DNA of 64,000 nt. Origin: Proteles cristata cristata. Its lineage: Eukaryota > Chordata > Mammalia > Carnivora > Hyaenidae. The position numbers and the translations under genes were made by a program. Below, one piece after another: positions 21,801 through 32,174 of the stretch. Under the pieces are notes generated by a model, which had not been told where the DNA came from, searched no databases, and saw only the letters and a program-made list of their open reading frames with translations. Each line of letters begins with the position of its first letter. The stretch's first letter is position 1. The stretch lies in contig JAESUZ010001282.1 in NCBI GenBank assembly GCA_017311185.1, positions 1-64,000 on the forward strand, in the 5' to 3' direction.

Positions 21801-22018
21801 ATTTTTTTTTTTAATTTTCTTAATGCTTATTTATTTTTGAGGGGGACTGAGTGTGAGATGAGGAGGGGCAGAGAGAGAGGGAGACATAGAATCTGAAGCA
21901 GAGTCCAGGCTCCGAGCTGTCAGCACAAAGCCAGGCAGGGGGCTTGAACTGATGAACTGTGAGATCATGACCTGAGCCGAAGCAGGACATTCAACCAACT
22001 GAGCCACCCTGGTGCCCC
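21801..22018 (-). mobile_element. CAN-SINE, inverted, inside an old LINE-1
   Basis: Complete, ending CCACCCTGGTGCCCC. Target duplication TCATGAATCTATCTTTAA (21783-21800) versus TCATGACTCTCTTTAA (22019-22034). Confidence 0.94.
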
Positions 22019-22128
22019 TCATGACTCTCTTTAACATGTAATACTGAATAAAAAAGCATGTTAGAAAACTCGACATATGCTGTATTTAATTTAAATAGTG
22101 CCATAAAGGAATTATATAGCTTTGTTAG

Positions 22129-22240
22129 TATATATATATATACTATATGTATATATAGTGTATGTATATACACTATATACATACATGCATATATATAGTA
22201 TATATATGATATTTACTATACATGTATTAAATATATATCA
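22129..22240. repeat. TA-rich tract with imperfect palindrome
   Basis: Alternating TA/GTATAC sequence. TATAGTGTATGTATATACACTATA-type symmetry is centred near 22165, so the strand can fold on itself. Such tracts are often unstable and hard to assemble. Confidence 0.85.
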
Positions 22241-22449
22241 TTGAATGTATATCACATTCATCCTACTGGCTAGCACTGGAAATGAAGGGAATGTAATTAA
22301 GGAGGAGATCATAGAGACCACAACTTTATCTGTATGGTTCTTTTGCCTCTAGATAAATCTGGATAAAATATAAAAGAATATTAACAGTTATTCCATTTTG
22401 GTAATGAATAAATGAGTATTTACTAATGAATGTCTATTCTGTTTCAACT
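22241..22449. other. Flank of the TA tract, probably the end of the old LINE-1
   Basis: TCATCCTACTGGCTAGCACT and following sequence may be the continuation of the plus-strand LINE-1. Not certain. Confidence 0.35.
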
Positions 22450-22461
22450 AAGAAAAAATGC

Positions 22462-22600
22462 CTCCGGGTACCTGGGTGGCTCAGCTATTAAGCATCCAAC
22501 TCTTGATCTCAGCTCAGGTCTTGATTGCAGGGTCATGAATTCAACCTGGCATTGGGCTCTGTGCTGGGCATGAAGGCTACTTAAAAAAAAGAAAAAGAAA
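22462..22600 (+). mobile_element. Old-type CAN-SINE without the CT-rich part
   Basis: ACCTGGGTGGCTCAGCTATT, AACTCTTGATCTCAGCTCAG, then GGGCATGAAGGCTACTT leads directly into an (AAAAAG)n tail, so the polypyrimidine section is missing. Perfect duplication AAGAAAAAATGC at 22450-22461 and 22601-22612. Confidence 0.93.
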
Positions 22601-22612
22601 AAGAAAAAATGC

Positions 22613-23039
22613 TTAAATTCAAGGGGCTTAGTGAATGTTACGGATTTTTCTGACCTAGAAAATTGAAGAGGGGTTTTAAGAGACAGCATAGATACAAGCG
22701 GAACACCCCAGATATGTCTTACTTGGAACAGGTGAGAGAACAAGAGAGAATGAAGAGAGTGAGTCAACATAAATTCCTTTGAAAACCAAAAGTCACTGGT
22801 TTGTATTCTTTTGTATAAAGGATTCTAACTGAAATGCACAAATGAAAATTAGAGGGATACAGATTGAGCTGCATTTAGGCAGAAATTTCTAATGACCACT
22901 TTTGAAAAATTACTTGGCAGCCTCAGGAGGCAGTAAAACTTTATCAAGATCAAATCTAGGGTGGATAAAACTTGCTATGAATACAGATTTGGGAACTTAC
23001 CAGTATGTACCATAGATGAAGCTTGTTTATGTGGCAATG
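22613..23039. other. Unassigned sequence
   Basis: No feature recognised. Confidence 0.45.
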
Positions 23040-23215
23040 GCAATAATGACAATACCAATGACTTAATAATGAGCCCCCTCATTTAACCCTTAAAATAACC
23101 CTAGAGGTGAGTATTATTTCATTGTCCCCATTTTACAAATGAAGGTTAGTATCATTTGATTAGTGAGGATTTGAATCTAGACTGTCCTAACTCTAAGGCC
23201 TGAACACTTCATCAA
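23040..23215 (-). mobile_element. MIR, inverted
   Basis: AACCCTAGAGGTGAGTATTA, TCCCCATTTTACAAATGAA, GAGGATTTGAATCTAGACTG and TCTAAGGCCTGAACAC follow the reverse complement of MIR. Confidence 0.68.
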
Positions 23216-23307
23216 GTTCCTTGCTATTAGAATATCAAGGTTTGTGAAATCAAAGAAATGGATTTCTAGTTGTGGAATTGAAGACAGGCTAAGGATAGCC
23301 GATTTTT

Positions 23308-23511
23308 TAAAATTTTTATTTATTTTTGAGACAGAGACAGAGTGCAAGGGGGTGGGGGAAGGGACAGAGAAAGAGAGAGACAGAGAATCGGAAGCAGCCT
23401 CCAGGCTCTGAGCTGTCAGTACAGAGCCTGATCCAGGGCTTGAACTCATGAACCATGAGATCCTGACCTGAGCCAGTCAGACGCTTAACTGACTGAGCCA
23501 CCCAGGCACTC
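23308..23511 (-). mobile_element. CAN-SINE, inverted, first of two at one site
   Basis: Tail from about 23303, head CCACCCAGGCACTCC at right. Flanked by GATAGCCGATTTTT (23294) and CAGCTGATATTTTTT (23512). Confidence 0.92.
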
Positions 23512-23524
23512 CAGCTGATATTTT

Positions 23525-23720
23525 TTGTTAAGTTTTATTTATTTATTTTTAAAGAGAGAATGCAAGTTGGGGAGAAGCAGAGAGAGAGAGAATCCCAAGC
23601 AGACTCCTTGCTGTTGATGCAGAGCCTGATGTGAGGCTCGAACCCATGGACTGTGAGATCATGATCTGAGCCAAAATCCAGAGTCAGATGCTTAACTGAC
23701 TGAGCCCACCCGGGCGCCCC
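23525..23720 (-). mobile_element. CAN-SINE, inverted, second at the same site
   Basis: Tail TTTGTTAAGTTTTATTTATT, body CAGACTCCTTGCTGTTGATG, head CCACCCGGGCGCCCC. A third target copy GAATAGCTGATTTG follows at 23722. The spacing shows two separate insertions at almost the same nick. Confidence 0.92.
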
Positions 23721-23735
23721 AGAATAGCTGATTTG

Positions 23736-24720
23736 AAGATGTTTCAGGCTAGTCAAAGTTCTTGAAGGTAAACCACTTGCAAGTATTTCAAATAGTACTA
23801 TTTGGTCTCCTGCAGTCTAGTTTTCATGCCGTTAATGAAAGTAACTATGGCATAAGATGAAGTTGCTTGAAAAACTGACAAAATGATGGAAGGCTTTTGC
23901 AAAAGAAAAAAATAAGTGGAAAGCCTTGCTTGTAAGACTCTCAGTGTGTGTGTGAGTGTGTCTGTCCCACCAACCAATGACTCAATGACCATAAGCGGTC
24001 CAAATTTTCAAAGTGTCCCCCATTCTAGTCCTGTCATATGCTCACCTCTTATCACTTGCAAAATCTGTTATATATTCTAGCCTCAACCAAACCCTTCCCA
24101 CACAGCTAACTGCCAGGCATTCACTTTATCTATATCTGAAGAAGAGAAAAGCAGATGAGTCAAAAATGCCAGAGTTTTAATGTGTGGTGTGAAAGATGTG
24201 TGGGTGTTTGCAAAGCTGAGTTTTACTAACTCCCCCAGACTGGGGAACCTTTTGAGGATGACATGCAATTTGTTCACGTAGTCTCAATGTCTATGTTGGT
24301 TAAGAGGGACACTTCCCCAAAGGCACCGTGTCAAAGCAGAGGAGATGAATTGCAAGGGAATTAAGCTCAGACTAGAAAGTATCTGTCATTGGATTGTTGG
24401 CTATGCTGATTCCTCAAAGAGAACAAACATGGAGGATTAAATGGGTCTGGCTCAGTGTTGGGGGTCAAGGGTCATACCCACAACTAAATCCAAAGTGTTT
24501 TGTGGGGAAAGAGATAAAACGGTGGGAAGGAGGAATGACAAGATGTTGACGCGCGTGCTGTCTTGTCTCAACCGCATTAAGTGGGGGAGCCCATCATTAG
24601 TTTTCTGGGAGAGTCTGAAGGAGGACAATATGGGGAGCAAATGCAACTCTCTCAAGCTCTCCTGATGTGCTTGACCTTCCTTCAGACAGGAAGTTCCATT
24701 TAGCACTGTGTTTCTTGTCT
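23736..24720. other. Unassigned, repeat-poor sequence
   Basis: Contains a short (TG)n at 23943-23961. No gene recognised; overlapping frames on both strands at 24441-24706 are unsupported. Confidence 0.45.
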
Positions 24721-25016
24721 TCTCTCCTTCTGTCTCTCATATCCATCAGGATCAAGATACCGAGAGTGTCAAAGATGTTTTAACGAATGACTTCTCTAAT
24801 AAGGCCTTAACCAACGACTCTACATATTTTGTCAGGGCTAAGTATGGAAAATGTGTACACGATAGGTATTGGATCCCAAAGTTTTGGTCTCAATTCTCTG
24901 GTTTCTCTTCAGATTGCATAAATCTTTCACCTTTTACCAAAGTTTTGGTCTCAAAGATGTTTACAGATATCCATCCGAAGAGGCTGCTTGACCAGAACCC
25001 AGAGAGGTTGCCATGA
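24721..25016 (+). other. Exon-like open stretch, unproven
   Basis: A pyrimidine-rich run (24710-24747) ends in CAG at 24747-24749, like a splice acceptor. It is followed by an open frame of about 90 codons to 25016. The protein has no domain I know. The phrase AAAGTTTTGGTCTCAA occurs twice (about 24880 and 24940) inside it. No good splice donor is visible. Coding status is doubtful. Confidence 0.2.
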
Positions 25017-25559
25017 AGAATGCTTAGGGAAATCTGTACGTTTGTGCTGATTTGTGCCAGAACCGCGCTCTGCTGCTCTCATGTTGTGAAAAGTCCAGTC
25101 AGCAGGGATTTCTGCTGAGCAGAGAAAGTGACAAGGTGGAGGGACAGAGAAAACGTTATGTATCTGAGCAGGAGACACTGAGAAAAAATTCCTGGAGCTT
25201 GAGCCTGAAAAGGACTGTTCTCGAATTTATGAAAACTAGAGGATCATAAGTAAAAAGTTCAATTAATTTTTGGCCCCAGGTCTTTAATACAACTCATCTC
25301 TTGAAGTCAGTGCACCAGTAAGTTCCACTTGAAACCAGCAACATGGTATTTGCATACAGAAGGAAAGTTCTGAGGCTGAGTGCATACTTGTGGTTACCTG
25401 GAAAGAATTTAGCAGAAGCAGTGTAAAATCCCATTAGAACAGCTCCATTGGTAGAGAACTCATCATATATTCAGACTGTACACTTGAACCATGAGGAAAG
25501 GAGAATATTGAGGCCAAGGGCAGCATTTACGGACACCTGTATGTTTCTTAGTGCGTAAA
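25017..25559. other. Unassigned sequence
   Basis: Repeat-poor; no gene recognised. Confidence 0.45.
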
Positions 25560-25657
25560 ACCCTGACTCAATTTTTCTCATGTAAAACTGGAAAAGTAGT
25601 ACCTATTCCATCAGCTCAGTATTGTGAGAATCTCACAATCTGAGAGATTCAGATAAG
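25560..25657 (+). mobile_element. Possible MIR, cut by the LTR
   Basis: GTAAAACTGGAAAAGTAGTA then CCTATTCCATCAGCTCAGTA fits the MIR segment 'gtaaaatggggataatagtacctacctcat'. A hairpin TTGTGAGA / TCTCACAA (25622-25638) follows. Some MIR-like sequence may resume after 26137. Confidence 0.4.
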
Positions 25658-25662
25658 GTAAT

Positions 25663-26132
25663 TGTCTTAGTGTGCTCAGACTGCTATAACAAAATACCAC
25701 AGAGCCAGTGGCTTAAGCAACAGACATTTATGTCTCACAGTTCTAGAGGTTGAAAGTCCAAGGCCAAGGTACCTGGTGAGAACTGTCTTCCTGGCTCGCA
25801 GACGGCTGTCTTCTTACTATATCTTCACATAGCAGAGACAGAGACAGAGGGAGGCAGGGGAAGAGGGAGAGGAAAAGAGGGTTGGAAAGGTGGAGGAGGG
25901 AGAGAGAGAGTGAGAGAGAAAGCAAGAGGGGGAGAGAGAAAGAGAGAGACAGAAAGGGAACACTATGGTCTCTTCCTCTTGTTATAAGGACACTAATCCT
26001 ATCATGGGGGCTCTACCCTTGTGACTTTATCTAAACCTAATTACTCCCTAAGGGCGCCTCTCAAATACCATCACATTGAGGATGAGGACTTAAACATGAA
26101 TTTTGGAAGATACAAACATTTATTTCATGGCA
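25663..26132 (-). mobile_element. MaLR solo LTR (MLT1/MST-like), complete
   Basis: In reverse orientation: TGTCTTAGTGTGCTCAGACT, CTGCTATAACAAAATACCAC, CACAGTTCTAGAGGTTG, CTTCCTGGCTCGCAGACGG, a GA-rich section, CTCTTCCTCTTGTTATAAGG, ACCTAATTACTCCCTAAGGG, ending CATGGCA. It starts TG and ends CA, and the 5-base duplication GTAAT is perfect at 25658-25662 and 26133-26137. There is no internal sequence, so it is a solo LTR of this non-autonomous ancient family. Confidence 0.92.
25828..25962. repeat. GA-rich expansion inside the LTR
   Basis: Purine-only sequence of GAGAGA, GGGAGG and AAAGAG blocks. MaLR LTRs normally carry a short GAGAGA run here; this one has expanded to about 130 bases. Confidence 0.9.
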
Positions 26133-26137
26133 GTAAT

Positions 26138-26436
26138 AAAACAGAAGAGTTTTTAAAAGTTAAAACTGTATAAGTTCATTATAGTATCATTATCATCACT
26201 ACTAATGTTGGCTTCATATAACTTGCTAGAACCTTCCACCATATCCTGTCTTTTTCTCTTAAGGATCAAGGGGTTATAAAGAAACTTAAAACTATGCCCT
26301 GCAATACCCGGCCTCATCTCTGCTCTTCATATGAGGAGGCAAGCTCATGTCATGTCCAAGGTTATGGAGTAATTGTTAAGGCAGACTGGGTCTGTGGATA
26401 ACAACTTTGGAAACAGATAAACTTGACAATAAATTT
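26138..26436. other. Unassigned sequence, possibly MIR-related
   Basis: CATATGAGGAGGCAAGCTCA then GTCCAAGGTTATGGAGTAAT loosely recalls inverted MIR; not certain. Confidence 0.3.
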
Positions 26437-26451
26437 TATTTTTACTATTTT

Positions 26452-26457
26452 TTAATG

Positions 26458-26496
<39 letters not shown>

Positions 26497-26683
26497 TTGA
26501 GAGAGAGAGACAGAGCATGAACAAGGAGGGGCAGAGAGAGAGAGGGAGACATAGAATCCAAAGCAGGCTCCAGGCTCTGAGCTGTCTGCATAGAGCCCAA
26601 CACGGGGCTCGAACCCACAAACTGTGAGATCATGATCTGAGCCGAAGTCAGATGTCCAACTGACTGAGCCACTCAGGTGACCC
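26452..26683 (-). mobile_element. CAN-SINE, inverted, with (TTA)n tail
   Basis: The tail has grown into about 13 TTA units (26459-26497). Target duplication TATTTTTACTATTTT (26437-26451) versus TATTTCTACTATTTT (26684-26698). Confidence 0.95.
26456..26497. repeat. (TTA)n microsatellite in a SINE tail
   Basis: Pure trinucleotide run derived from the SINE tail; likely length-variable. Confidence 0.96.
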
Positions 26684-26709
26684 TATTTCTACTATTTTAA
26701 TAAGTAGTA

Positions 26710-26890
26710 TCTTTGGACAAGTTATTTGACCTTTCTGTTTCAATATCCTCATTTGTAAAAGAAGTGTGTTAATAATAACACCAATTTTATCAGAGTAGTG
26801 GTGAAGTTTAAATCAGATAACATATGAAACATGCACATATTATTCCATATTAACACAGAGTAAGAGCTTGATAAATATTGTTAGTGTTAA
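26710..26890 (+). mobile_element. MIR
   Basis: GGACAAGTTATTTGACCTTT, CTGTTTCAATATCCTCATTT, GTAAAAGAAGTG, GTGGTGAAGTTTAAATCAGA and GAGCTTGATAAATATTGTTA follow MIR from core to 3' end. Confidence 0.78.
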
Positions 26891-27246
26891 TTTCTCCTGA
26901 ATGCTAAGTGTTTCTGTTATATTTATTATTGTTAGCATCATTATTAATCACCGAGTTGAAATAAGCACCCAAATCTCCTGGTATCTGGTGTTCTTCACAG
27001 AAAGGGAGCATTCAGATCTAGCAAAGCCAATTAGGGGCAAGAACAATTTCTTTCTTAATGATAAATTTATTACATTATTCAGCTGTTTGCTGCATCTCAG
27101 CAGTAAAGCTGAGTGCAAGGGAAAGCCAGTTCCTGGAAATAATCCTCAGAGGCCAATACGTAGAATAGGACCCAGGTTAAAAGCTTAGTTGGTATTTGGA
27201 GCTTTGCTGCTAAAGCACCTGTTTTTCCTAAAAACCAAGGACAATA
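26891..27246. other. Unassigned sequence
   Basis: The 95-residue plus frame at 26901-27188 has no recognised feature. Its left part may still be MIR 3' sequence. Confidence 0.4.
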
Positions 27247-27260
27247 TAAAGTCTAATTGG

Positions 27261-27470
27261 GGGGTGCCTGGGTGGCTCAGTTAGTTAAGTGTCTGACTTC
27301 AGCTCAGGTCATGATCTCTCCTATGCGAGTTTGAGCCCTGCATCGGGCTCCGTGTTGACGGCTCAGAGAGTGGAGCCTGCTTTGGAATCTGTGTCCCCCT
27401 TTCTCTCTGCCCCTACCCCACTTGCAATCTGTCTCCCTCTCTCTCTAAAAAATAAACATTAAAAAAGAAC
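27261..27470 (+). mobile_element. CAN-SINE
   Basis: Head GGGGTGCCTGGGTGGCTCAG, body GATCTCTCCTATGCGAGTTT. Imperfect duplication: AAAGTCTAATTGG (about 27248) versus GAAGTCCAGTTGG (about 27474). Confidence 0.94.
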
Positions 27471-27486
27471 TTTGAAGTCCAGTTGG

Positions 27487-28374
27487 AGTCACAGGTACAA
27501 GTTGCCTGGGTAAAAACAGCACTGGGTTCATCTTTGCAGATAGCTTGGCTGGGAAGGGAAACTTTTGTTTGTTTTTTGCTTTTTCCCTTTACCGTCCATT
27601 TCTTAGTATTTAGAATTGCTACTTTACTTTCCTAAATCTAGAACAACAACAAACAAACAAACAAAGCAAACCAAACATGAGGGTCCAATCAGAACTGGTA
27701 GGGCTACTCAGTGTTCAAGGACCAAGTTCTCTGCCAGAGGGAGGCCAGATATTTCGCTCACATCCAAGCTCTCTGCTTAAGCAGAAAAAAGTTAATGGAT
27801 TAGTTCTGACAGATGACTGATGCTCTCAGCAAGCACGGGCTCCAAGCCAGAAATCAGCCCCCTGTGCAGACGGCAGCCATGTCTGGGGGTGCCGGATGGG
27901 ACTGATAACAGGACCGGAAACCCATCAGAGACACCCACCCCCTTACCTCTGGGCTTCATCAAAATTACCTGCCAAAGAGACACTGCTCCAGACCAGCACC
28001 TTGTCAGACTATTTTGTAATAGAAAACAGCTGCTCCTGTTAGGAGGCAGAGGTGGGAGGAGTGGAAAGAGTAGGGGAAGAACCATTCATAACTTTTCTGC
28101 TTGTGCGGAACTGTTAAGTTGCAATCTCAGGGCAAGTAAGAACGGGAAATTCTCTGGACCCTGTGGGAATGATATGATCCTCCTCTAAAGGGACTGAAAG
28201 GAAATCAAAGCTACTGAATTTAAATCACAGATGACAGTTAATCCTTAGCAATGGGCTTAGCATAGGGTCTGGATGCTGCTTAGCAGCGTCCTAGGGATAG
28301 CAGAGGAAATGAGGTATGGAGTTTGATCAGGCAGCTCGGGCAAGGGGGAGTCTTCATTGTTACCTCCTTCTGTT
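27487..28374. other. Repeat-poor sequence with opposing frames
   Basis: Holds a (CAAA)n at 27642-27666. At 27792-28188 lie a 122-residue plus frame and an overlapping 97-residue minus frame. The plus frame is the longest outside repeats, but I recognise no domain, start context or splice signals. Composition is a little more GC-rich than neighbours; it could be conserved non-coding DNA. Confidence 0.4.
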
Positions 28375-28445
28375 CACTACTGTACACCGTATCCTAGGTC
28401 AGTGCCTGTCCTGTGATGGATGCTCCATAAATACTTGCTGAATCC
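28375..28445 (+). mobile_element. L2 3' end
   Basis: ACTGTACACCGTATCCTAGG then GATGCTCCATAAATACTTGC and TGAATCCATGA matches the L2 ending 'cactgtatccccagcgcc...gctcaataaatgtttgttgaatgaatga'. Confidence 0.6.
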
Positions 28446-28539
28446 ATGACTTACAGTGTTCAAGACACGCATTTTCTAAGGCTGGGTGGAAGGGACTTTG
28501 AACAGATCAGAGGTTGACTCAATGTTCTATGATTTCTAT

Positions 28540-28705
28540 CACTACCTGTGCCATCTCAGGAAAGTATCTTCATGATTTATCTATAAAATGGGATTTGATC
28601 ATCCATATCACATGATTTTAGAGATTAATAAATGAAATGGGATAGTGTTCTTAAGTTCCTGACATATCGAACTAGGAGCTCAGTAAATGATAGAAGTTAT
28701 TAGGG
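28540..28705 (+). mobile_element. MIR
   Basis: CCTGTGCCATCTCAGGAAAG, TCATGATTTATCTATAAAAT, GGGATTTGATCATCC, then AGCTCAGTAAATGATAGAAG and TTATTA fit the MIR core and 3' end. Confidence 0.72.
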
Positions 28706-28887
28706 ATGATGTGGTCATTAAATTACATAGTAATTATTAATGTATATAAATGCCATCCATATTTAATAGGAAAGAATAGCAACAATACTCAATATTGAGG
28801 AACACCTGTATCAAACAGACTATTCTCCTGGTAATAATAGCCAGTGGGGAGAATCCTCATATGCTTGGGGGGGCAGGTATCTCAGTC

Positions 28888-28934
28888 ATACACACACACA
28901 CACACGCACACACACGCACGTACACACACACACA
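28888..28934. repeat. Interrupted (CA)n
   Basis: CA run broken by three CG units (CACGCA) and one TA. Confidence 0.95.
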
Positions 28935-29986
28935 ATGCTGTTACACAGAAAAGCTCACCAAGGAACACGAGGCTAAAGAGAGCCCTGTAGTCAACTAAAA
29001 CAAACAAACAGATGAATCATTTGAAAAAGAAGACAGCAGATATGAGAGGTAGGAGCAGTTATGGCCGCCATCAACATTACTGTCCCTTGCATTCATATAA
29101 CGGCAATTTAGTATTTAAATTAGATCCAGTTTTCTTTCTTTGAATAAGGAAATACTCTGTACAAACACATAAATACGTATACACGTGCAGGCACACATAT
29201 ACACAGAGGACAAAAAGGATATTAACTCAAGAATTTAATATTATTCAAATCATTGTCTTCAAAAATCCAAGTATATGTGTCACAATTATAGCAGGAATAG
29301 GAATGTGTAAGGAACAATCAGAAAACAAGAAAAAGGTCTTGGGAATTATAAACATAATTGCCATATACCTAGAATCTCTCTCTCCTTCGCTCTCTCCTTC
29401 TCCCCCCCTCTCTCTCATGCACGCTCACAAGCATAAACTACAACCAGAAATCCTGCATGAACGTATTTTATGCAAGACATGTAATTCCTGATGACATACA
29501 CTATCACATTAAGAAAGGGCTCCTGGTGGCCTTGAGCAATGAAGCTCTGAGGAAACACTTCCACTTTGAAAGACTCACCCTGGGCCCAATGAAAATCCAC
29601 TTTCTGTTGCAAGAAGGACACTCGGAAGCGAATCAGCACTTTGTGCCTTGAGGCTTTATATTTGCGAAGGATGAAATGAGAACAGAACTATCCTTACTGT
29701 GTGGTCTTCTGAACTTCCTTTGAAATAATAACATGCTCAGTTCTATCTTCCTCTCTAAGCACTGGAGTCTCTCTTCTCATCCGGGAACACTAGGTTGTAC
29801 AGTTTGAAAACACTCCTCTAGGTGGTTCTCATTGACAGCACCTCCACCCATGCAGTCCTTGGTTGAGAACTACAGGTCAAACAAACACAGCAAACAGTGA
29901 ACGTAAGGCTGGCCTCCCTGTCTCTCTCACTTCACAAACATTATAGAAAAGAAAATTTGGAAACAAATGGGTCCAGGATGAGAATG
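28935..29986. other. Repeat-poor sequence
   Basis: A CT-rich patch is at 29376-29413. Opposing frames at 29415-29651 are unsupported. Sequence at 29795-29880 (AGGTGGTTCTCATTGACAGC, GGTTGAGAACTAC) may be a small hAT relic. Confidence 0.4.
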
Positions 29987-30000
29987 TATGTCAAATCTTT

Positions 30001-30219
30001 TTCTTTAAAAAAATTATTTATTTACTTTGAGAGAGAGAGAAAGCACATGTGTGAGCAGGGGAGGGGCAGAAAGACAAGAGAGAGAGAACCCCAAGCAGAC
30101 TCCATGCTGTCAGCATAGAGCCCAATGTGGGGCTTGATCTCACGAACTGTGAGATAATGACCTGAGCTGAAATCAAGAGTTGTATGATTAACCAACTGAC
30201 TGAGCCACCCAGGCATCCC
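30001..30219 (-). mobile_element. CAN-SINE, inverted
   Basis: Complete, ending CCACCCAGGCATCCC. Perfect duplication TATGTCAAATCTTT at 29987-30000 and 30220-30233. Confidence 0.96.
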
Positions 30220-30241
30220 TATGTCAAATCTTTCTCATCTT

Positions 30242-30283
30242 TGGCACCTGGGTGGCTCAGTCAGTTAAGCGTCTGACTTCGAC
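30242..30283 (+). mobile_element. CAN-SINE head only (3'-truncated)
   Basis: About 42 bases of SINE 5' end (GGCACCTGGGTGGCTCAGTC, AGTTAAGCGTCTGACTTCG) stop abruptly. There is no body or tail. Retroinsertion usually loses 5' sequence, so a later deletion is the likely cause. Confidence 0.9.
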
Positions 30284-31383
30284 GAAAGAAATTTTGTAGT
30301 TTTCTTTAATTCTTTATTTTCTTTAATACTGGCATGATTTTTGCTTGGGTTGGCTTAAGAAGGTTTTAGAAGAGATTCATACTGTATTCAGTCTTTTTTT
30401 CCCCCCTCTTGTTCAAACTTGTCTGTTGTCTTCTCCTTAGAGTGAATCTGATTGCCAGGAAACAGTTGGTTGTGAAATACATCTCCATATTACATTCACT
30501 TGTGGGATACTCAGCTTTACCCTGGGACCTGGCATTGCTCGCTCTGATGAGGTCAGTGTATTGCCACACTTGAGTCACTGCCTCCCTCATCTCTTCCACA
30601 GAAAACAGAAATGCAATTCTAAAGAAGCTTTCTTGTTGTTGTTCTTAGTTTCCCAGTCTCCAATTTCCTTTGTATCATAAATAGCATCAATTATCTGATG
30701 TGTATCTGACAGGGCAGTTAGTCTGCCTCCAATGCATCATTTAGTTCAGCTGATTCAGCAAAACACTTGAGCGTGAATGTGCCCCTCTGTGTGTGTACAA
30801 ACTTCAGTGCCTGAGTTTTCATGTTAGCTGGAAAAGGCTATCCGTCTGTCTTTAGAATGATGATAAACAAAGTTGAGAACACAGTGTCTAAATTGTGTTT
30901 CATTTGGGGCTTCTCAAGCTGCCTTTAGCAGATGCTAAGCTCTGACGACCTTTGGAAAATTCACAAGTTTTCCAGGGGTCAGGATAGCAGTTAGCTTCAG
31001 TTAGCTCTTATTTTAAAAACAGGTGCTGAAGAAGATAAGGTCATAGAAAAATAGGAAATCAGGATTTTGCACCATAACTGACATATGGTAAAGGAATAGA
31101 CGAAAGAATGAATGGTAGACATGCTTTTCTGTTCATAGTATCATCAAAGGGAATGAAACGCCTTATGTTAAAATCTTCACTCTGCTAGCATTTTAGCATC
31201 ATCAAGAAATACTACTCTTGATCTTTTCACTTCAGCTTTTTTGGGTCTGCCTAAATTCAACATCTGTCCTATAAAATCAGTCAAGTCATGTAAATTTTTT
31301 TTCAGGAAAATAAATGGAAAGTGACATATGCTTAATTTTATAATAAAGAAATTTAAACTAGTTGATGGTAAGTTGGGATTTTT
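30284..31383. other. Repeat-poor sequence
   Basis: No transposon family recognised over about 1.1 kb. A minus frame of 77 residues (30366-30599) is unsupported. A pyrimidine-rich CCTCATCTCTTCCACAG ends at 30600 but lacks an evident exon. Confidence 0.4.
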
Positions 31384-31614
31384 TTTCTTTTTTTAAATGT
31401 TTATTTATTCATTTTGAGAGAGAAAGAAAGAGAGAACAAGTGAGAATGTGAAAGAGCAGGGGAGGGGTAGAGAGAGAGAGGGAGAGAGAATCCCAAGCAG
31501 GCTCTGTACTGTCAGCACAGAGCCTCAGGTGGGGCTTAATCTCAAGACCCATGAGATTTGACCTGAGCCAAAATCAAGAGTCAGATGCTTAACTGACTGA
31601 GCTACCCGGATGCC
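31384..31614 (-). mobile_element. CAN-SINE, inverted
   Basis: Tail TTTTTTTAAATGTTTATTTA, expanded GA-rich part, head GCTACCCGGATGCC. Flanks share GATGGT...GGTTTT imperfectly (about 31363 and 31616). Confidence 0.93.
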
Positions 31615-31990
31615 AGATGGTTGGTTTTCTGATGTAAATATTAGTTCACAAGAAAAAGAACTCATTAAAACTTTTCCATACTTTGTCTTTTTATTGTTTT
31701 CTAGAAAAAAATGATAATTGATGAAATAAGAAAAAAAAAAACCCAAAGAGATAATCCATGATATCATATATATAACACTCTAATAATTCATAAATATTCT
31801 TTCCTAACTCAATGTCAAATGTAAGGCAAAAGAGATGTTAACATCAATATGCAAAACTCCCCTCATTGTGAATGTCAGTGTTTATGTTCTGATGTCAATT
31901 ACAAGAATTCCTAAGCAGAGATTTAAAATATATATTCACGAATTGAGAAATCACAGTACTACAATTGCTGCTAATGTGTTTATGCAAATT
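31615..31990. other. Unassigned AT-rich sequence
   Basis: No feature recognised. Confidence 0.45.
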
Positions 31991-32002
31991 TTATTTTTAT
32001 GT

Positions 32003-32174
32003 GTCTGTTTATTTTATTTTAGAAAGATAGCGAGAGGGAGAGAGTGAGAATCCCAAGCAGGCTCCAAGCTCAGCATGGAGTTCGATATGGGGCTCGATCC
32101 CATGACTCTGCAACCATGACCTAAGCTGAAATCAAGAGTTGGGTGCTCAACTGACTGAGCCACCCAGGTGCCCC
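32003..32174 (-). mobile_element. CAN-SINE, inverted, short GA part
   Basis: GAATCCCAAGCAGGCTCCAA, AGTTCGATATGGGGCTCGAT, head CCACCCAGGTGCCCC. Probably an older subtype. Flanking ATTTTATTTTTATG and ATTTTATTCTTA are a possible target duplication. Confidence 0.9.

Noticed and set aside
26420..26437. Possible tiny young LINE-1 end (AACTTGACAATAAA)
   Set aside because: Only 14 matching bases and no A-tail or duplication; could be chance.
30570..30620. Splice acceptor before an exon at 30,600
   Set aside because: Pyrimidine tract and CAG are present but the following sequence has no open frame or donor of note.
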